The position numbers were made by a program, and so were the translations under genes. This document shows positions 44,702 to 52,992 of a stretch of 60,051 nt of DNA, piece after piece. Within the stretch, counting starts at the first letter, position 1. Each line of letters starts with the position of its first letter. The stretch spans positions 1 through 60,051 of the forward strand of contig JAJRQY010000166.1 of NCBI GenBank assembly GCA_024280015.1, given 5' to 3'. The stretch is from Actinomycetes bacterium. Its GTDB lineage: Bacteria; Actinomycetota; Acidimicrobiia; Acidimicrobiales; SZUA-35. The notes below the pieces were generated by a model. That model had not been told where the DNA came from, made no database searches, and worked only from the letters and a program-made list of their open reading frames with translations.

Positions 44702-45244
44702 GTGACTCACGCGGACCGAGGCGAGGACCAGGCCCTCATGGCCCGCGTTGCTCGAGGCGACCGAAGTGCGCTCGAACAGCTCTATTACCGACACGCTCCC
44801 TGGCTAACGGGAAGGCTGCAAGCACGCTGCAATGACCCGGATCTAGTGGACCTCGCAATCCAAGACACCTTCTTGGCTGTTTGGAAGACAGCCAAGAAGT
44901 ATCGAGGTGAGGGCGCAGTTGGAGCTTGGATCTGGGGCATCGCCATCCGCCGTCTCATCGATCAGATCCGCAAGCGGCGGCCCGAACCAATCGCTCCCGA
45001 CGTGATAGCGGCCATGAACACCAACACCGTTTCCTTTGAAGATGACTTGCTCGGTTCGGGCGCTCACGGCGAAATTGGACCAGCCCTGCATGCATTGGAC
45101 CCCGACCTCCAAGCGGTACTGATCGCAACCGCCTTGGACGGACTCACCACCAAAGAAGCCTCCAAGCTTCTAGGCATCCCTCACGGAACAGTGAAGACCC
45201 GACTCATGCGAGCCCGCGCCCGCCTCCAGGAGACCTTGCAATGA
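44702..45244 (+). CDS. RNA polymerase ECF-type sigma factor
   Basis: 180 aa from GTG. Region 2 (about 14-85) has LMARVARGDRSALEQLYYRHAPWL and DTFLAVWKTAKKYRGEGAVGAWIWGIAIRRLIDQIRKR; region 4 (about 125-178) has LDPDLQAVLIATALDGLTTKEASKLLGIPHGTVKTRLMRARARL. It should direct polymerase to its own promoter set. It overlaps a membrane-protein gene by 4 bp, where an anti-sigma gene would normally be. Confidence 0.92.
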   Translation: MTHADRGEDQALMARVARGDRSALEQLYYRHAPWLTGRLQARCNDPDLVDLAIQDTFLAVWKTAKKYRGEGAVGAWIWGIAIRRLIDQIRKRRPEPIAPDVIAAMNTNTVSFEDDLLGSGAHGEIGPALHALDPDLQAVLIATALDGLTTKEASKLLGIPHGTVKTRLMRARARLQETLQ

Positions 45245-45954
45245 CCACCTACGATCAACCAAACCAAGACCGCCTTCGTTCAAACTGGCAGGCCATCACC
45301 GCCGAACTCGATACACCAGCGGCATCAGTGGTCGAGCGATTGCTTGGCCGGGTCGGGCTCAGCTCGGGAACTGTGCGACTGATGGCGGGCACGCCTGCGT
45401 TGCGTCGAGCCTGGTTCGCCGCCTTGGCGACCGCCATTGCTGTTGGCCTGAGCGCATCCGATTCCAACGATCCCCGCGCCAGCCTGTTCGCTTTCTTCGT
45501 CGTCGCCCCCCTTGTTCCCCTGCTTGGGGTCTCATTGGCCTACGGGGTTCGGGCCGACCCTGCCCACGAAATCACGTTGGCCACCCCAATGAGCGGGTTG
45601 CGTCTGGTTCTTCTTCGCTCAGCGGTTGTGCTTGTCGTTTCGGCGACAATCCTGGGTCTGGCCTCGCTGCTTGGACCGTCACCGGCCCTCATGGCCGGGG
45701 CCTGGCTGCTTCCAGCACTTGGACTGACGGCGCTGAACCTGGCGCTCATGACCATGATGGTTCCCCACCGTGCCAGCCTGACCGCGGCCATTCTCTGGTT
45801 GGGAACACTGGTGATTGTCAATGTGTCCACCACGGACAAGTTGGCGGCCTTCTCCCCCACCGCCCAGCTGATCGCAATACTGCTTGCCGTTGGATCCTTG
45901 ACGGTCGTCTTCACCCGTCGGCAGGCCTTTGACCGCTTGGAGGCCACAGCATGA
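45241..45954 (+). CDS. Membrane protein of a sigma/ABC operon
   Basis: 237 aa. A soluble N-terminus of about 55 residues (ERLLGRVGLSSGTVRLMAGTPALRRAWFAAL) is followed by roughly six hydrophobic segments. No zf-HC2 or other anti-sigma motif (HxxxCxxC) is seen. Its position between a sigma factor and an ABC ATPase, overlapping both by 4 bp, makes it the likely permease of the ABC unit and perhaps the regulator of the sigma factor. Family not firmly recognised. Confidence 0.75.
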   Translation: MTTYDQPNQDRLRSNWQAITAELDTPAASVVERLLGRVGLSSGTVRLMAGTPALRRAWFAALATAIAVGLSASDSNDPRASLFAFFVVAPLVPLLGVSLAYGVRADPAHEITLATPMSGLRLVLLRSAVVLVVSATILGLASLLGPSPALMAGAWLLPALGLTALNLALMTMMVPHRASLTAAILWLGTLVIVNVSTTDKLAAFSPTAQLIAILLAVGSLTVVFTRRQAFDRLEATA

Positions 45955-46802
45955 CGGCTGCTCAAGTTCTGACCGGCGGACTCACAAAGTCATTCGGCAA
46001 GACGACAGCCATCTCGAACCTTAACCTGATGTTGGAAGGGGGTCTGGTAGCGGTCCTTGGCCCGAACGGGTCAGGCAAGACAACCTTGCTTCGCTGTCTG
46101 GCCACGATCTTGTCGCCCAACGATGGCTGGATGCGGGTTGATGGCCTTGATCCAGACCACGAGTCGGACCGAACCGAGATTCGTCGCCGCCTGGGCTACA
46201 TGCCCCAAGAACCGGGCCTGAGTCGGTCAGGTCGTGTTTTCGATGTCTTGGACTATTTCGCTGTTCTGAAGGGGTTTGACCAGGAGCGACAGCGGCGCAC
46301 CGCCGTCTTTGCTGCCTTGGACGAGGTTGGGCTTCGAAAGCGGGCAAGCGACAAGGTTGGTGAGCTGTCCGGGGGTATGCGACGCCGACTCGGCCTGGCT
46401 CAAGCCCTGCTTGGTTCTCCAAGTCTTCTGATCTTGGATGAACCAAGCGCCAACCTCGACCCGGATGAACGTTTGCGACTGCGCCAAATCATTGCTGCCC
46501 GTCGCCTGACAACAACCGCCATCATTTCCACCCATTTGACCGAAGAGGCAAATGGATGCGAAACCATCCTGGTCTTGACTGATGGTCAGCTGGCATTCAC
46601 CGGCAGTCCCTCGGCGCTCGCCGCGGTGGCCGATGGTCGGTCGTGGCTCCAACCAGCGCCGCCGCTAGAAGTTCGAGCCTCCTGGCAGCAACCCGATGGC
46701 CGCTACCGGTGCTTGGGTAGTCCTCCGCCAGGAGCGATCCTGGTTCCTCCCACCATCGAGGACGGCTACCTGCTTCTACAAGAACCAGCGGCCGTCTCCT
46801 GA
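45951..46802 (+). CDS. ABC transporter ATP-binding protein
   Basis: 283 aa with Walker A GPNGSGKTTLLR, Q-loop MPQEPGLS, signature LSGGMRRRLGLAQALLG, Walker B LLILDEPSANLDP and the switch His in IISTHLTEEAN. The sequence is of the ABC-2/DrrA export type. About 80 C-terminal residues after the ATPase core lack a known fold. It would energise the membrane protein encoded immediately before. Its TGA stop lies in the first copy of a 17-bp tandem duplication. Confidence 0.9.
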   Translation: MTAAQVLTGGLTKSFGKTTAISNLNLMLEGGLVAVLGPNGSGKTTLLRCLATILSPNDGWMRVDGLDPDHESDRTEIRRRLGYMPQEPGLSRSGRVFDVLDYFAVLKGFDQERQRRTAVFAALDEVGLRKRASDKVGELSGGMRRRLGLAQALLGSPSLLILDEPSANLDPDERLRLRQIIAARRLTTTAIISTHLTEEANGCETILVLTDGQLAFTGSPSALAAVADGRSWLQPAPPLEVRASWQQPDGRYRCLGSPPPGAILVPPTIEDGYLLLQEPAAVS

Positions 46803-46825
46803 GCTAGACCGTCTCCTGAGCTACA
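46792..46825. repeat. 17-bp tandem duplication holding two stop codons
   Basis: CCGTCTCCTGAGCTAGA (46792-46808) is followed at once by a copy differing at one base (46809-46825). The first holds the ABC ATPase stop (TGA, 46800-46802); the second holds the stop of the opposite gene (TAG on minus, 46823-46821). Confidence 0.9.
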
Positions 46826-47690
46826 CCTTCACCAGGCAGAACGGATGGCCAGCGGGGTCAAGGAATACCCGCCATTCTTCGGGCGAGGGTTGCTCACTCG
46901 CCTTCGTTGCTCCCAGCGCAACAACCTTGTCCTCGGCCCGCTCAAGATCGGGCACATCAAAGTCCAGATGGGCCTGCTGGGGTGTTCCGTAGGGCCAGTC
47001 CGGTGGCTGGTAACTGGGATCCTCCTGGAAGCCAATGTCTGATCCGCCAGCAATCTGCAGCCGCACCCAGTCATCGGTGGCCGTCGATTTCTTGATCTTG
47101 CCTCCGACTAGTTTCTGATAGAAGGCGGCAAGGGCGTGAGGGTCTGGGCAATCCAAGGCGACGAGGCTGAAGGTAGCGATCGCTCCAGGAGGAACCCCAT
47201 CCTCCACCTCTCCACCCAGAAGATGGGTCCATCGGTTCTGGCTCTGGCCCGCCCCTCGGCCCAAGTCTTTGACCAACGGCTCATCTCGACCCGCCAAGGA
47301 TTCCAAGACGACTTCAACCTCGGCCGGATCAGCAAAGCCGATGGCCCGGTCGGTTCGGGTGCGAAGCTCCCCGGCGGACTGAGGTCCGCGCAGCATGAGC
47401 ACGGAGAGCACAACGGTTTGGTTTGTTGTTAGTCCTAGTGCATCGTCCAAGATATGTCGGTGTTTGGATGAGCGGCCACCCATCGTGCTGCGAGCCAGTC
47501 CGGCCTGGCGAAGCAGCATGACCGCTTCGTCGACCTCTCGGGTTGAGAGCGACATCACGGGGTCACGACTGGATTTCTGGTTACAGGCCGCGGTGAGGGC
47601 ATTGGAGGTCAGCGGATAGTGCTCCGGAGTGTTGGCTTCTTTCTCGATCAACGAGCCAAGTACCCGGATCTCTTCAAACGTCAGATCCAT
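46821..47690 (-). CDS. YceH (DUF480) protein fused to a VOC/glyoxalase domain
   Basis: 289 aa from ATG 47690; the frame runs 21 codons further to a TTG, but the DUF480 fold begins at MDLTFEEIRVLGSLIEKE. Residues 1-165 match YceH: TSNALTAACNQKSSRDPVMSL, GGRSSKHRH and NQTVVLSVLMLRGPQSAGELRTRTDRAI, a pair of winged-helix units. Residues about 175-289 are a VOC domain: FSLVALDCPDPHALAAFYQKLVGG...AHLDFDVPDLERAEDKVVALGA...RVFLDPAGHPFCLVKV. YceH normally stands alone (about 210 aa). Function unknown; a metal- or ligand-sensing regulator is one possibility. Confidence 0.85.
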   Translation of the reverse strand: MDLTFEEIRVLGSLIEKEANTPEHYPLTSNALTAACNQKSSRDPVMSLSTREVDEAVMLLRQAGLARSTMGGRSSKHRHILDDALGLTTNQTVVLSVLMLRGPQSAGELRTRTDRAIGFADPAEVEVVLESLAGRDEPLVKDLGRGAGQSQNRWTHLLGGEVEDGVPPGAIATFSLVALDCPDPHALAAFYQKLVGGKIKKSTATDDWVRLQIAGGSDIGFQEDPSYQPPDWPYGTPQQAHLDFDVPDLERAEDKVVALGATKASEQPSPEEWRVFLDPAGHPFCLVKV

Positions 47691-47754
47691 CGCGTTTCCA
47701 ATCGCATCATCCCAGTAGAGCAGGTTCTCTCGGAGCAGTCTGTCCAAAGCCAAA

Positions 47755-47798
47755 CTGGCACCGGCAGCGATCCATATACGACATCAGGTCGGTGCCAG
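47755..47798. repeat. 44-bp palindrome-ended repeat, copy B
   Basis: Arms CTGGCACCG/CGGTGCCAG with a 26-bp centre, differing from copy A at three positions. It lies 19 bp beyond the stop of the upstream acyl-CoA dehydrogenase gene and ahead of YceH-VOC, both on minus. Confidence 0.85.
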
Positions 47799-47816
47799 AA
47801 CGTCTCAAAGACTGGC

Positions 47817-49007
47817 TCACGAAAAGGCAGAGTGCCCGGTGATGGCTTGACCCATGATGAGGGTGTGGATCTCGTTTGTGCCCTCATAGGTGTACACCGA
47901 CTCCAGGTTGGTCATGTGACGGATCACTGGATACTCCGTGGTGATGCCGTTGGCCCCAAGTACTGACCGGGCCTCGCGCGCCACTTCAATGGCCATTCGC
48001 GTATTCTGCCGTTTGCCGAAGCTGACCTGGGCTGGGCCAAGCTGACCCTGGTCCTTGAGTCGACCCAGGTGATAGGCCACCAATGTTCCTTGTTGGACCG
48101 CGGTCATGAAGTCGACCAGGCGCTGCTGGGTCAGTTGAAAACGACTGATTGGGCCACCGAACTGCACCCGTTCGTTGGCGTAGTCCAGGGCTGATTCATA
48201 ACAGGCACGGGCGGCACCGACCACGCCAAACAAGATGCCGAAGCGGGCTTCATTCAGGCAACTGAGCGGTCCGCGCATGGAGGCAACGCCAGGCAGTACG
48301 GCATCGGCGGGAAGGCGGACATCCTCAAAGATCAGCTCGGAGGTCACCGAGGCTCGAAGCGAAACCTTACGTTCGATCTTGGGGGCAGAGAACCCCTCAA
48401 CATCGGTTGGAACGACGAAACCGCGTATGCCTTCATCAGTCTGAGCCCAGACCACGGCAACATCGGCGATGGACCCATTAGTGATCCACATCTTTGTTCC
48501 GTTGAGAATCCAGTCTCCGTTCGGCTGTTGTTTGGCGTTGGTTCGCATGGATGAAGGGTCAGAGCCCGAATCGGGTTCGGTCAATCCAAAACAGCCGATT
48601 GCCTCACCAGCGGCCATGCGAGGCAACCATTCTTGTTTCTGCTCCTCAGATCCGTAGGCCCAGATCGGAAACATCGCCAGCGAACCCTGGACGCTCATGA
48701 AGCTTCGCAGGCCGGAGTCCCCGGCTTCGAGCTCGGTGCAGGCCAGGCCATACATCATGGCTGAGGATCCGGAGCAGCCATATCCTTCCAGATGCATGCC
48801 GAGCAGCCCCATATCACCCAGGGTCTTGGAGACCTCCTTGTAGGGGAAGGTTCCGGCATCAAACCAGGCGCCGACCTCGGGCAGGATTTCCTTGCTGACA
48901 TAGCTGCGAACTGTGTCGCGCAGCATGACCTCCTCGTCGCTCAAGAGGGAGTCGGTAGCGAGAAAGTCTCGGGGGTTCTCGGCCTTAGGTCGGAGTGGGG
49001 TTGCCAT
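47817..49007 (-). CDS. Acyl-CoA dehydrogenase, glutaryl-CoA dehydrogenase-like
   Basis: 396 aa. FGLTEPDSGSDPSSMRTNA, WILNGTKMWITNGSIADVAVVWA, RSVLGANGITTEYPVIRHMTNLESV and YTYEGTNEIHTLIMGQAITG follow glutaryl-CoA dehydrogenases, including the YEGT(N/H)xIHxL(I) catalytic-Glu block. Glutaryl-CoA dehydrogenase oxidises and decarboxylates glutaryl-CoA to crotonyl-CoA in lysine and tryptophan breakdown. Residues specific to decarboxylation were not verified, so the substrate is provisional. A TAAACT box lies 8 nt before its ATG. Confidence 0.85.
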   Translation of the reverse strand: MATPLRPKAENPRDFLATDSLLSDEEVMLRDTVRSYVSKEILPEVGAWFDAGTFPYKEVSKTLGDMGLLGMHLEGYGCSGSSAMMYGLACTELEAGDSGLRSFMSVQGSLAMFPIWAYGSEEQKQEWLPRMAAGEAIGCFGLTEPDSGSDPSSMRTNAKQQPNGDWILNGTKMWITNGSIADVAVVWAQTDEGIRGFVVPTDVEGFSAPKIERKVSLRASVTSELIFEDVRLPADAVLPGVASMRGPLSCLNEARFGILFGVVGAARACYESALDYANERVQFGGPISRFQLTQQRLVDFMTAVQQGTLVAYHLGRLKDQGQLGPAQVSFGKRQNTRMAIEVAREARSVLGANGITTEYPVIRHMTNLESVYTYEGTNEIHTLIMGQAITGHSAFS

Positions 49008-49015
49008 AGGTTGAG

Positions 49016-49021
49016 AGTTTA
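49016..49021 (-). promoter_or_regulatory. -10 box of the glutaryl-CoA-dehydrogenase-like gene
   Basis: Read on minus, TAAACT ends 8 nt before ATG 49007; there is no Shine-Dalgarno, so the transcript is probably leaderless. Confidence 0.45.
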
Positions 49022-49105
49022 GGCCACACCAACCTCGGAATTGAAGTCCACCTGCCAGTTCAGCATTTGCTGTCGGTGCCCCATCTCCGCCAAACTTTCG
49101 ACCGA

Positions 49106-49984
49106 ATGAACGCCAAACCCGAACAACACCCCGATGTTCCCAGCCCCGAACATCTCACCATCCGGTCAAGTTCCGGAATAGAACTGGCGACCCGTGTCTG
49201 GTCTGGCACTGAAACGCCAATCGTCCTGGCCCATGGTGGTGGGCAGACCCATCACTCCTGGGGATCGACGGCCACGACGTTGGCGGCTCGTGGGCATCGG
49301 GTCCTGACCTATGACTTACGAGGTCATGGGGACAGCACCTGGGCCGAAGATGGCGACTACTCCAACCCCGCCTACGGCAGCGATGCAGTTTCGATTGCCG
49401 AATGGTTGAGCGAGCCAGTGATCTGGATCGGCGCATCCCTCGGCGGCATGTCTGGCCTGTTGGCCACCCATCAAGCTCCTGGAGCCTTCGCTGCTCTGGT
49501 CTTGGTCGACATCACACACCGTCCGGCCTTAGACGGTGTGCGGCGGATCCTGGAGTTCATGCAGGCCGATATCGAGCACGGCTTCGCTTCTCTGGACGAC
49601 GCAGCCGATGCCGTCGCCGCCTATCAACCCCATCGTAAGCGCCCGCCTGACACCAAAGGCTTGGAGAAGAATCTGCGACTGGGTGAGGATGGTCGCTGGC
49701 GCTGGCACTGGGATCCAGCCTTCTTGCGAACCCGGCCTTCGGGTGGGATGGCCAAGGACTACTGGACGGAGATGGACGCCGCTACTGAGGCTTTGCAAAC
49801 GCCGACCTTGTTGGTACGGGGCCAGTTATCCGACCTGGTAACCGATGCCGAAGTCGCGGCTTTCCGAAAAGCTGTTCCCCATGCCAACTATGTCGATGTC
49901 GTCGATGCTACCCACATGATTGCTGGTGACAAGAATGACGTGTTTACCTCAGTCATTCTCGACTTTGTTGCCGGGCTGGACTGA
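49106..49984 (+). CDS. Alpha/beta hydrolase
   Basis: 292 aa from ATG 49106 (the frame opens at TTG 49067). Oxyanion loop HGGGQTHHSWG, nucleophile Ser in IGASLGGMSG, and a late DATHMIAGD holding the catalytic His. TYDLRGHGDSTWAEDGDY is characteristic of peroxidase/epoxide-hydrolase-like members. Substrate unknown. It lies between an acyl-CoA dehydrogenase and a HIT gene without overlap. Confidence 0.88.
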   Translation: MNAKPEQHPDVPSPEHLTIRSSSGIELATRVWSGTETPIVLAHGGGQTHHSWGSTATTLAARGHRVLTYDLRGHGDSTWAEDGDYSNPAYGSDAVSIAEWLSEPVIWIGASLGGMSGLLATHQAPGAFAALVLVDITHRPALDGVRRILEFMQADIEHGFASLDDAADAVAAYQPHRKRPPDTKGLEKNLRLGEDGRWRWHWDPAFLRTRPSGGMAKDYWTEMDAATEALQTPTLLVRGQLSDLVTDAEVAAFRKAVPHANYVDVVDATHMIAGDKNDVFTSVILDFVAGLD

Positions 49985-50012
49985 GCTCAACCAACCTTTG
50001 TTCAGTCAAACT

Positions 50013-50441
50013 TCAGTCTGTAGGGACGGCTCCACCGTGTCCGGCTTCTCGTAGGGCAGCACGAAGGGTTTCGGCCATTGCATCCAGATCCTCGGTTTGA
50101 GCTGAGGTGTCAGCAGTGGCGAAGTCGAGGTTGGCCATGGTGGACATCGGCACGACATGGATATGGGTGTGCGGTACTTCAAAGCCTGCGATCATGAGGC
50201 CAACCCGAGCGCAGGGAACGCTGGCCTTTTGGGCCTGGGCAACATGGTGAGCAACGGCCATGAGGTGGCCAACGGTTGCTCCGTCCAGATCGGTCCACTG
50301 GTCGACTTCGGTCTTGGGGATGACCAAGACGTGGCCTGGGTGCAGGGGTCGAATATCCAGCATGACAATACAGGTTTCGTCATTCCAGATGAATCGACCA
50401 GGAATCTCGCCACGAATGATGCGGGTGAAAATAGACGTCAT
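50013..50441 (-). CDS. HIT family protein
   Basis: 142 aa from ATG 50441; the open frame runs to 50801, but the extension is only the antisense of enoyl-CoA hydratase. MTSIFTRIIRGEIPGRFIWND opens the HIT fold, HPGHVLVIPK follows, and the active-site HTHIHVVPM (HxHxH) is intact. HIT proteins hydrolyse or transfer nucleotides from dinucleoside or AMP-linked substrates. A TACCGT box at 50455-50450 is 8 nt before the ATG. Its start is 15 bp from the divergent enoyl-CoA hydratase. Confidence 0.9.
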   Translation of the reverse strand: MTSIFTRIIRGEIPGRFIWNDETCIVMLDIRPLHPGHVLVIPKTEVDQWTDLDGATVGHLMAVAHHVAQAQKASVPCARVGLMIAGFEVPHTHIHVVPMSTMANLDFATADTSAQTEDLDAMAETLRAALREAGHGGAVPTD

Positions 50442-50456
50442 GGGTGCAGACGGTAG

Positions 50457-51269
50457 ATGATGTTGGACATGACCGTGTCTTCCAGTCCTTCTGATCCCGT
50501 GCTGTATGAGATTTCCCGGGGGGTTGCCACCATCACCCTGAACCGGCCAGAAGCCAGGAACGCGCTGTCCGACGAACTGGTGGACCTGCTTGGTTCCTAC
50601 CTGGAGCGAGCCAACGCCGAGGGCTCTGTTCGTTGCATCGTGCTCACCAATACCGGCAACACTTTCTGCGCCGGCGCCGATCTGAGCGCCACCAAGCCCG
50701 GTGTTGCTGGTCAGGTTGGCCAGGAGACACGAACGTTCATTGACGTGTTCCGGCTCATCATGCACGGCCCGAAGCCCGTTGTCGGCCGGATTGATGGCCA
50801 CGCCATGGGGGGCGGTCTTGGGTTAGCGGCGGCCTGTGACATTTCCATCATGCGTTCGGACGCCAAGATGGGATTCACGGAGGTTCGGTTGGGAGTAGCA
50901 CCGGCCATGATCTCGGTGGTTTGTTTGCCCAAGCTGAGGCGGGCCGACGCCAGCGAGTTGTTCTTGACTGGTGAGCGAATCTCACCCGCACGGGCAGCTG
51001 AGGCTGGTCTGATCAATGAGAGCTGCGAGCCTGAGGAGATCGATGCCCGAGTCAAGCACTTTCTGGACATGCTGGTGCTTGGCGGCCCGCTTGCGCTTGC
51101 CGCGGCCAAGGACATCATCAACCGGGTTCCGGAGTCGCCCCAAGAAGAGGCGTTCATGTGGACGGCCATTCGCTCTCGGGAGCTGTTCGAGTCCGATGAG
51201 GCCAAGGCCGGCATCGCTGCCTTCCGCAACCGCACCCCTGCCCCTTGGATTCCGAGCGAGGCGGGTTAG
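50457..51269 (+). CDS. Enoyl-CoA hydratase/isomerase family protein
   Basis: 270 aa. Crotonase fold: RGVATITLNRPEARNALSDEL, the oxyanion-hole CAGADLSATK and GHAMGGGLGLAAACDISI, and the FTEVRLGVAPAMIS segment. It hydrates or isomerises enoyl-CoA thioesters, consistent with the two acyl-CoA dehydrogenases in the same region. The first codons are ATG-ATG; Met5 (50469) is also possible. The exact substrate is not readable from the sequence. Confidence 0.9.
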   Translation: MMLDMTVSSSPSDPVLYEISRGVATITLNRPEARNALSDELVDLLGSYLERANAEGSVRCIVLTNTGNTFCAGADLSATKPGVAGQVGQETRTFIDVFRLIMHGPKPVVGRIDGHAMGGGLGLAAACDISIMRSDAKMGFTEVRLGVAPAMISVVCLPKLRRADASELFLTGERISPARAAEAGLINESCEPEEIDARVKHFLDMLVLGGPLALAAAKDIINRVPESPQEEAFMWTAIRSRELFESDEAKAGIAAFRNRTPAPWIPSEAG

Positions 51270-51324
51270 TCGATGATCCAGGTAATCAGTTGCTGACAGC
51301 TCTCGCCTGGACGACACTGCTCGA

Positions 51325-51552
51325 ATGGGTAGGGCAATCGGATTCACCTGGATGATTCGGAAGAACGGTGAACTGGTGATCTCCCATCAAGGGCGAGCGG
51401 CGACAGTTCTTCGAGCTGGCAAGGCCGAGGGATTCCTGACCGGTATCGAAGAGTTTTCCGACCAAGAGCAGCAAGATCTCATGGCCCGCCTCACGGGGAA
51501 CTACCGGCGGGGAAACGAACGCCAGGCCAAGACTCATCCTCGAAATCGCTAG
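51325..51552 (+). CDS. Small conserved actinobacterial protein
   Basis: 75 aa. TWMIRKNGELVISHQGRAATVLRAGKAEGFL and QQDLMARLTGNYRRGNER resemble short proteins common in Actinobacteria (a beta-rich start, then a helical LMAR.TGN.(K/R).GNER end). Function unknown. It is free-standing, with 55 bp to the enoyl-CoA hydratase gene and 9 bp to the end of the opposite MocR gene. Confidence 0.65.
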   Translation: MGRAIGFTWMIRKNGELVISHQGRAATVLRAGKAEGFLTGIEEFSDQEQQDLMARLTGNYRRGNERQAKTHPRNR

Positions 51553-51561
51553 GTCAGACGT

Positions 51562-52992
51562 CTACTGGATAGCAAGCTCTTGGAGTGCGGCTGCGAGTCG
51601 TTCGACGCCAAGCTCAAGCGCGTCATGACCTACGGCGGCGTTGCTCAGACGAATCCTTGGACTATCCGAGGTGCCCGGGTACCAGGCGGCTCCGGCGACA
51701 ACAGAAACACCGTGGCGCAACGCTGCCTCTCGAACGACCTGGTCCGACACGGTGGTCCTGCCGTCGCGACCACTAACGTCAATCCAGAGATGGAGCGGAC
51801 TGGGTGTTGCCTCCTCGTTGGCTTGGACCAACGACAATCCTGGGACTTTTTGGACATGCGCTTGTAAGAATCGGCGGCGATCCAGCAGGGCCGAACGAAG
51901 CTTCCGAAGGTGACCAGGCCAGCGAGTCGACGTGACAACTCCGAGTGCGGTCTCTTGCAAGAGGGGTGAAACGAAGAAGTCTTCTGAGGCCCGAACCTGA
52001 TGAAGCCGGTTGGCAATGGCACCAACTGCGCCGATTGCGGCCACCCGAATACCGGGAGCGATGGACTTGGTCAGCGAACGGAGATGCACCACATGTCCAT
52101 CAGGATCAATGCTGGATAGCAATCCAGCGGACCAACCCGGCTCGGCGAGATCAGCCAGCCAGTCATCTTCAATAATGATGAGGTGATGTTTGTCGGCCAG
52201 TTCAACCAGCCGCTGGCGGCGCTTAACCGACAAGGTGGCCCCGGTCGGATTCTGAAAACGCGGCTGCACGTAGATCACGCGCGCTCCGCTCTGGCCGATT
52301 GTCTCCTCCAACTGATCCATGTCAATGCCCTCGCCGTCGACGGCCACCGGTACCGGAGTCAAGCCTGCCGCTCTGGCCGACACCAGTGCCCCGGCGTAGG
52401 TTGGCGACTCCATGAGGATCACGTCTCCGGGCAGACAAAGGGCACGAAAGATGAGCGACAGCGCCGCCTGACCACCGGGCATGATCAAGACACGGTGGCG
52501 ACGTTCGGGATCAATCTGCTCCTCGAACCATTCTCGAAGCGGGCCGAGTCCCTCGCTGGCCGAACGACCGAATGTTCCCGGGCGTCTGGCCGCTTCGCGA
52601 ACCGAGGCCGCAATCAGAGCAGTTGGCTGGAGGGTCGAATCGGGATAGCCGCTGGCCAGATCAATCACTCCCACCGGAACCAGGCCAACAAGAGGGTCCA
52701 ACACGCTCCTCTCCGAGACGTCTGATCCAAGGGCCAAGGTTTGCCATGCGGTATCTGCCGGGGTAGCAACCCGCTGGGTTGATTTGGGGGCAATGAAGGT
52801 TCCGCTACCGGGGATGGTCTCGATCTTGTCCAGGCGTACCAATTCGCTCACGGCTTGTCGGATGGTGGCTGGCCCGACCCCGAGCTCGGACATGAGGTGG
52901 CGAACCGAAGGGAGTCGGCCACCGACCTTGCCACCTTCAATCAGGGACTCCAGATGGATCCGAACCCGATTTGAAGCGCTATCATGAATCAT
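51562..52992 (-). CDS. MocR/PdxR-type GntR regulator with aminotransferase domain
   Basis: 476 aa from ATG 52992. A GntR winged helix (1-75: LPSVRHLMSELGVGPATIRQAVSEL) is joined to a class I aminotransferase-like domain with NPTGATLSVKRRQRLVELA, IIIEDDWLADL and the PLP-lysine region LTKSIAPGIRVA. MocR proteins use PLP or amine ligands to control metabolism or transport. The longer frame to 53355 is antisense of the transporter. Its ATG overlaps the transporter's ATG in a CATG, and direct repeats flank the pair, so it probably regulates itself and the transporter. Confidence 0.9.
   Translation of the reverse strand: MIHDSASNRVRIHLESLIEGGKVGGRLPSVRHLMSELGVGPATIRQAVSELVRLDKIETIPGSGTFIAPKSTQRVATPADTAWQTLALGSDVSERSVLDPLVGLVPVGVIDLASGYPDSTLQPTALIAASVREAARRPGTFGRSASEGLGPLREWFEEQIDPERRHRVLIMPGGQAALSLIFRALCLPGDVILMESPTYAGALVSARAAGLTPVPVAVDGEGIDMDQLEETIGQSGARVIYVQPRFQNPTGATLSVKRRQRLVELADKHHLIIIEDDWLADLAEPGWSAGLLSSIDPDGHVVHLRSLTKSIAPGIRVAAIGAVGAIANRLHQVRASEDFFVSPLLQETALGVVTSTRWPGHLRKLRSALLDRRRFLQAHVQKVPGLSLVQANEEATPSPLHLWIDVSGRDGRTTVSDQVVREAALRHGVSVVAGAAWYPGTSDSPRIRLSNAAVGHDALELGVERLAAALQELAIQ

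Noticed and set aside
50442-50801. N-terminal extension of the HIT protein
   Set aside because: The extension overlaps the conserved enoyl-CoA hydratase on the other strand and the HIT fold begins at MTSIF.
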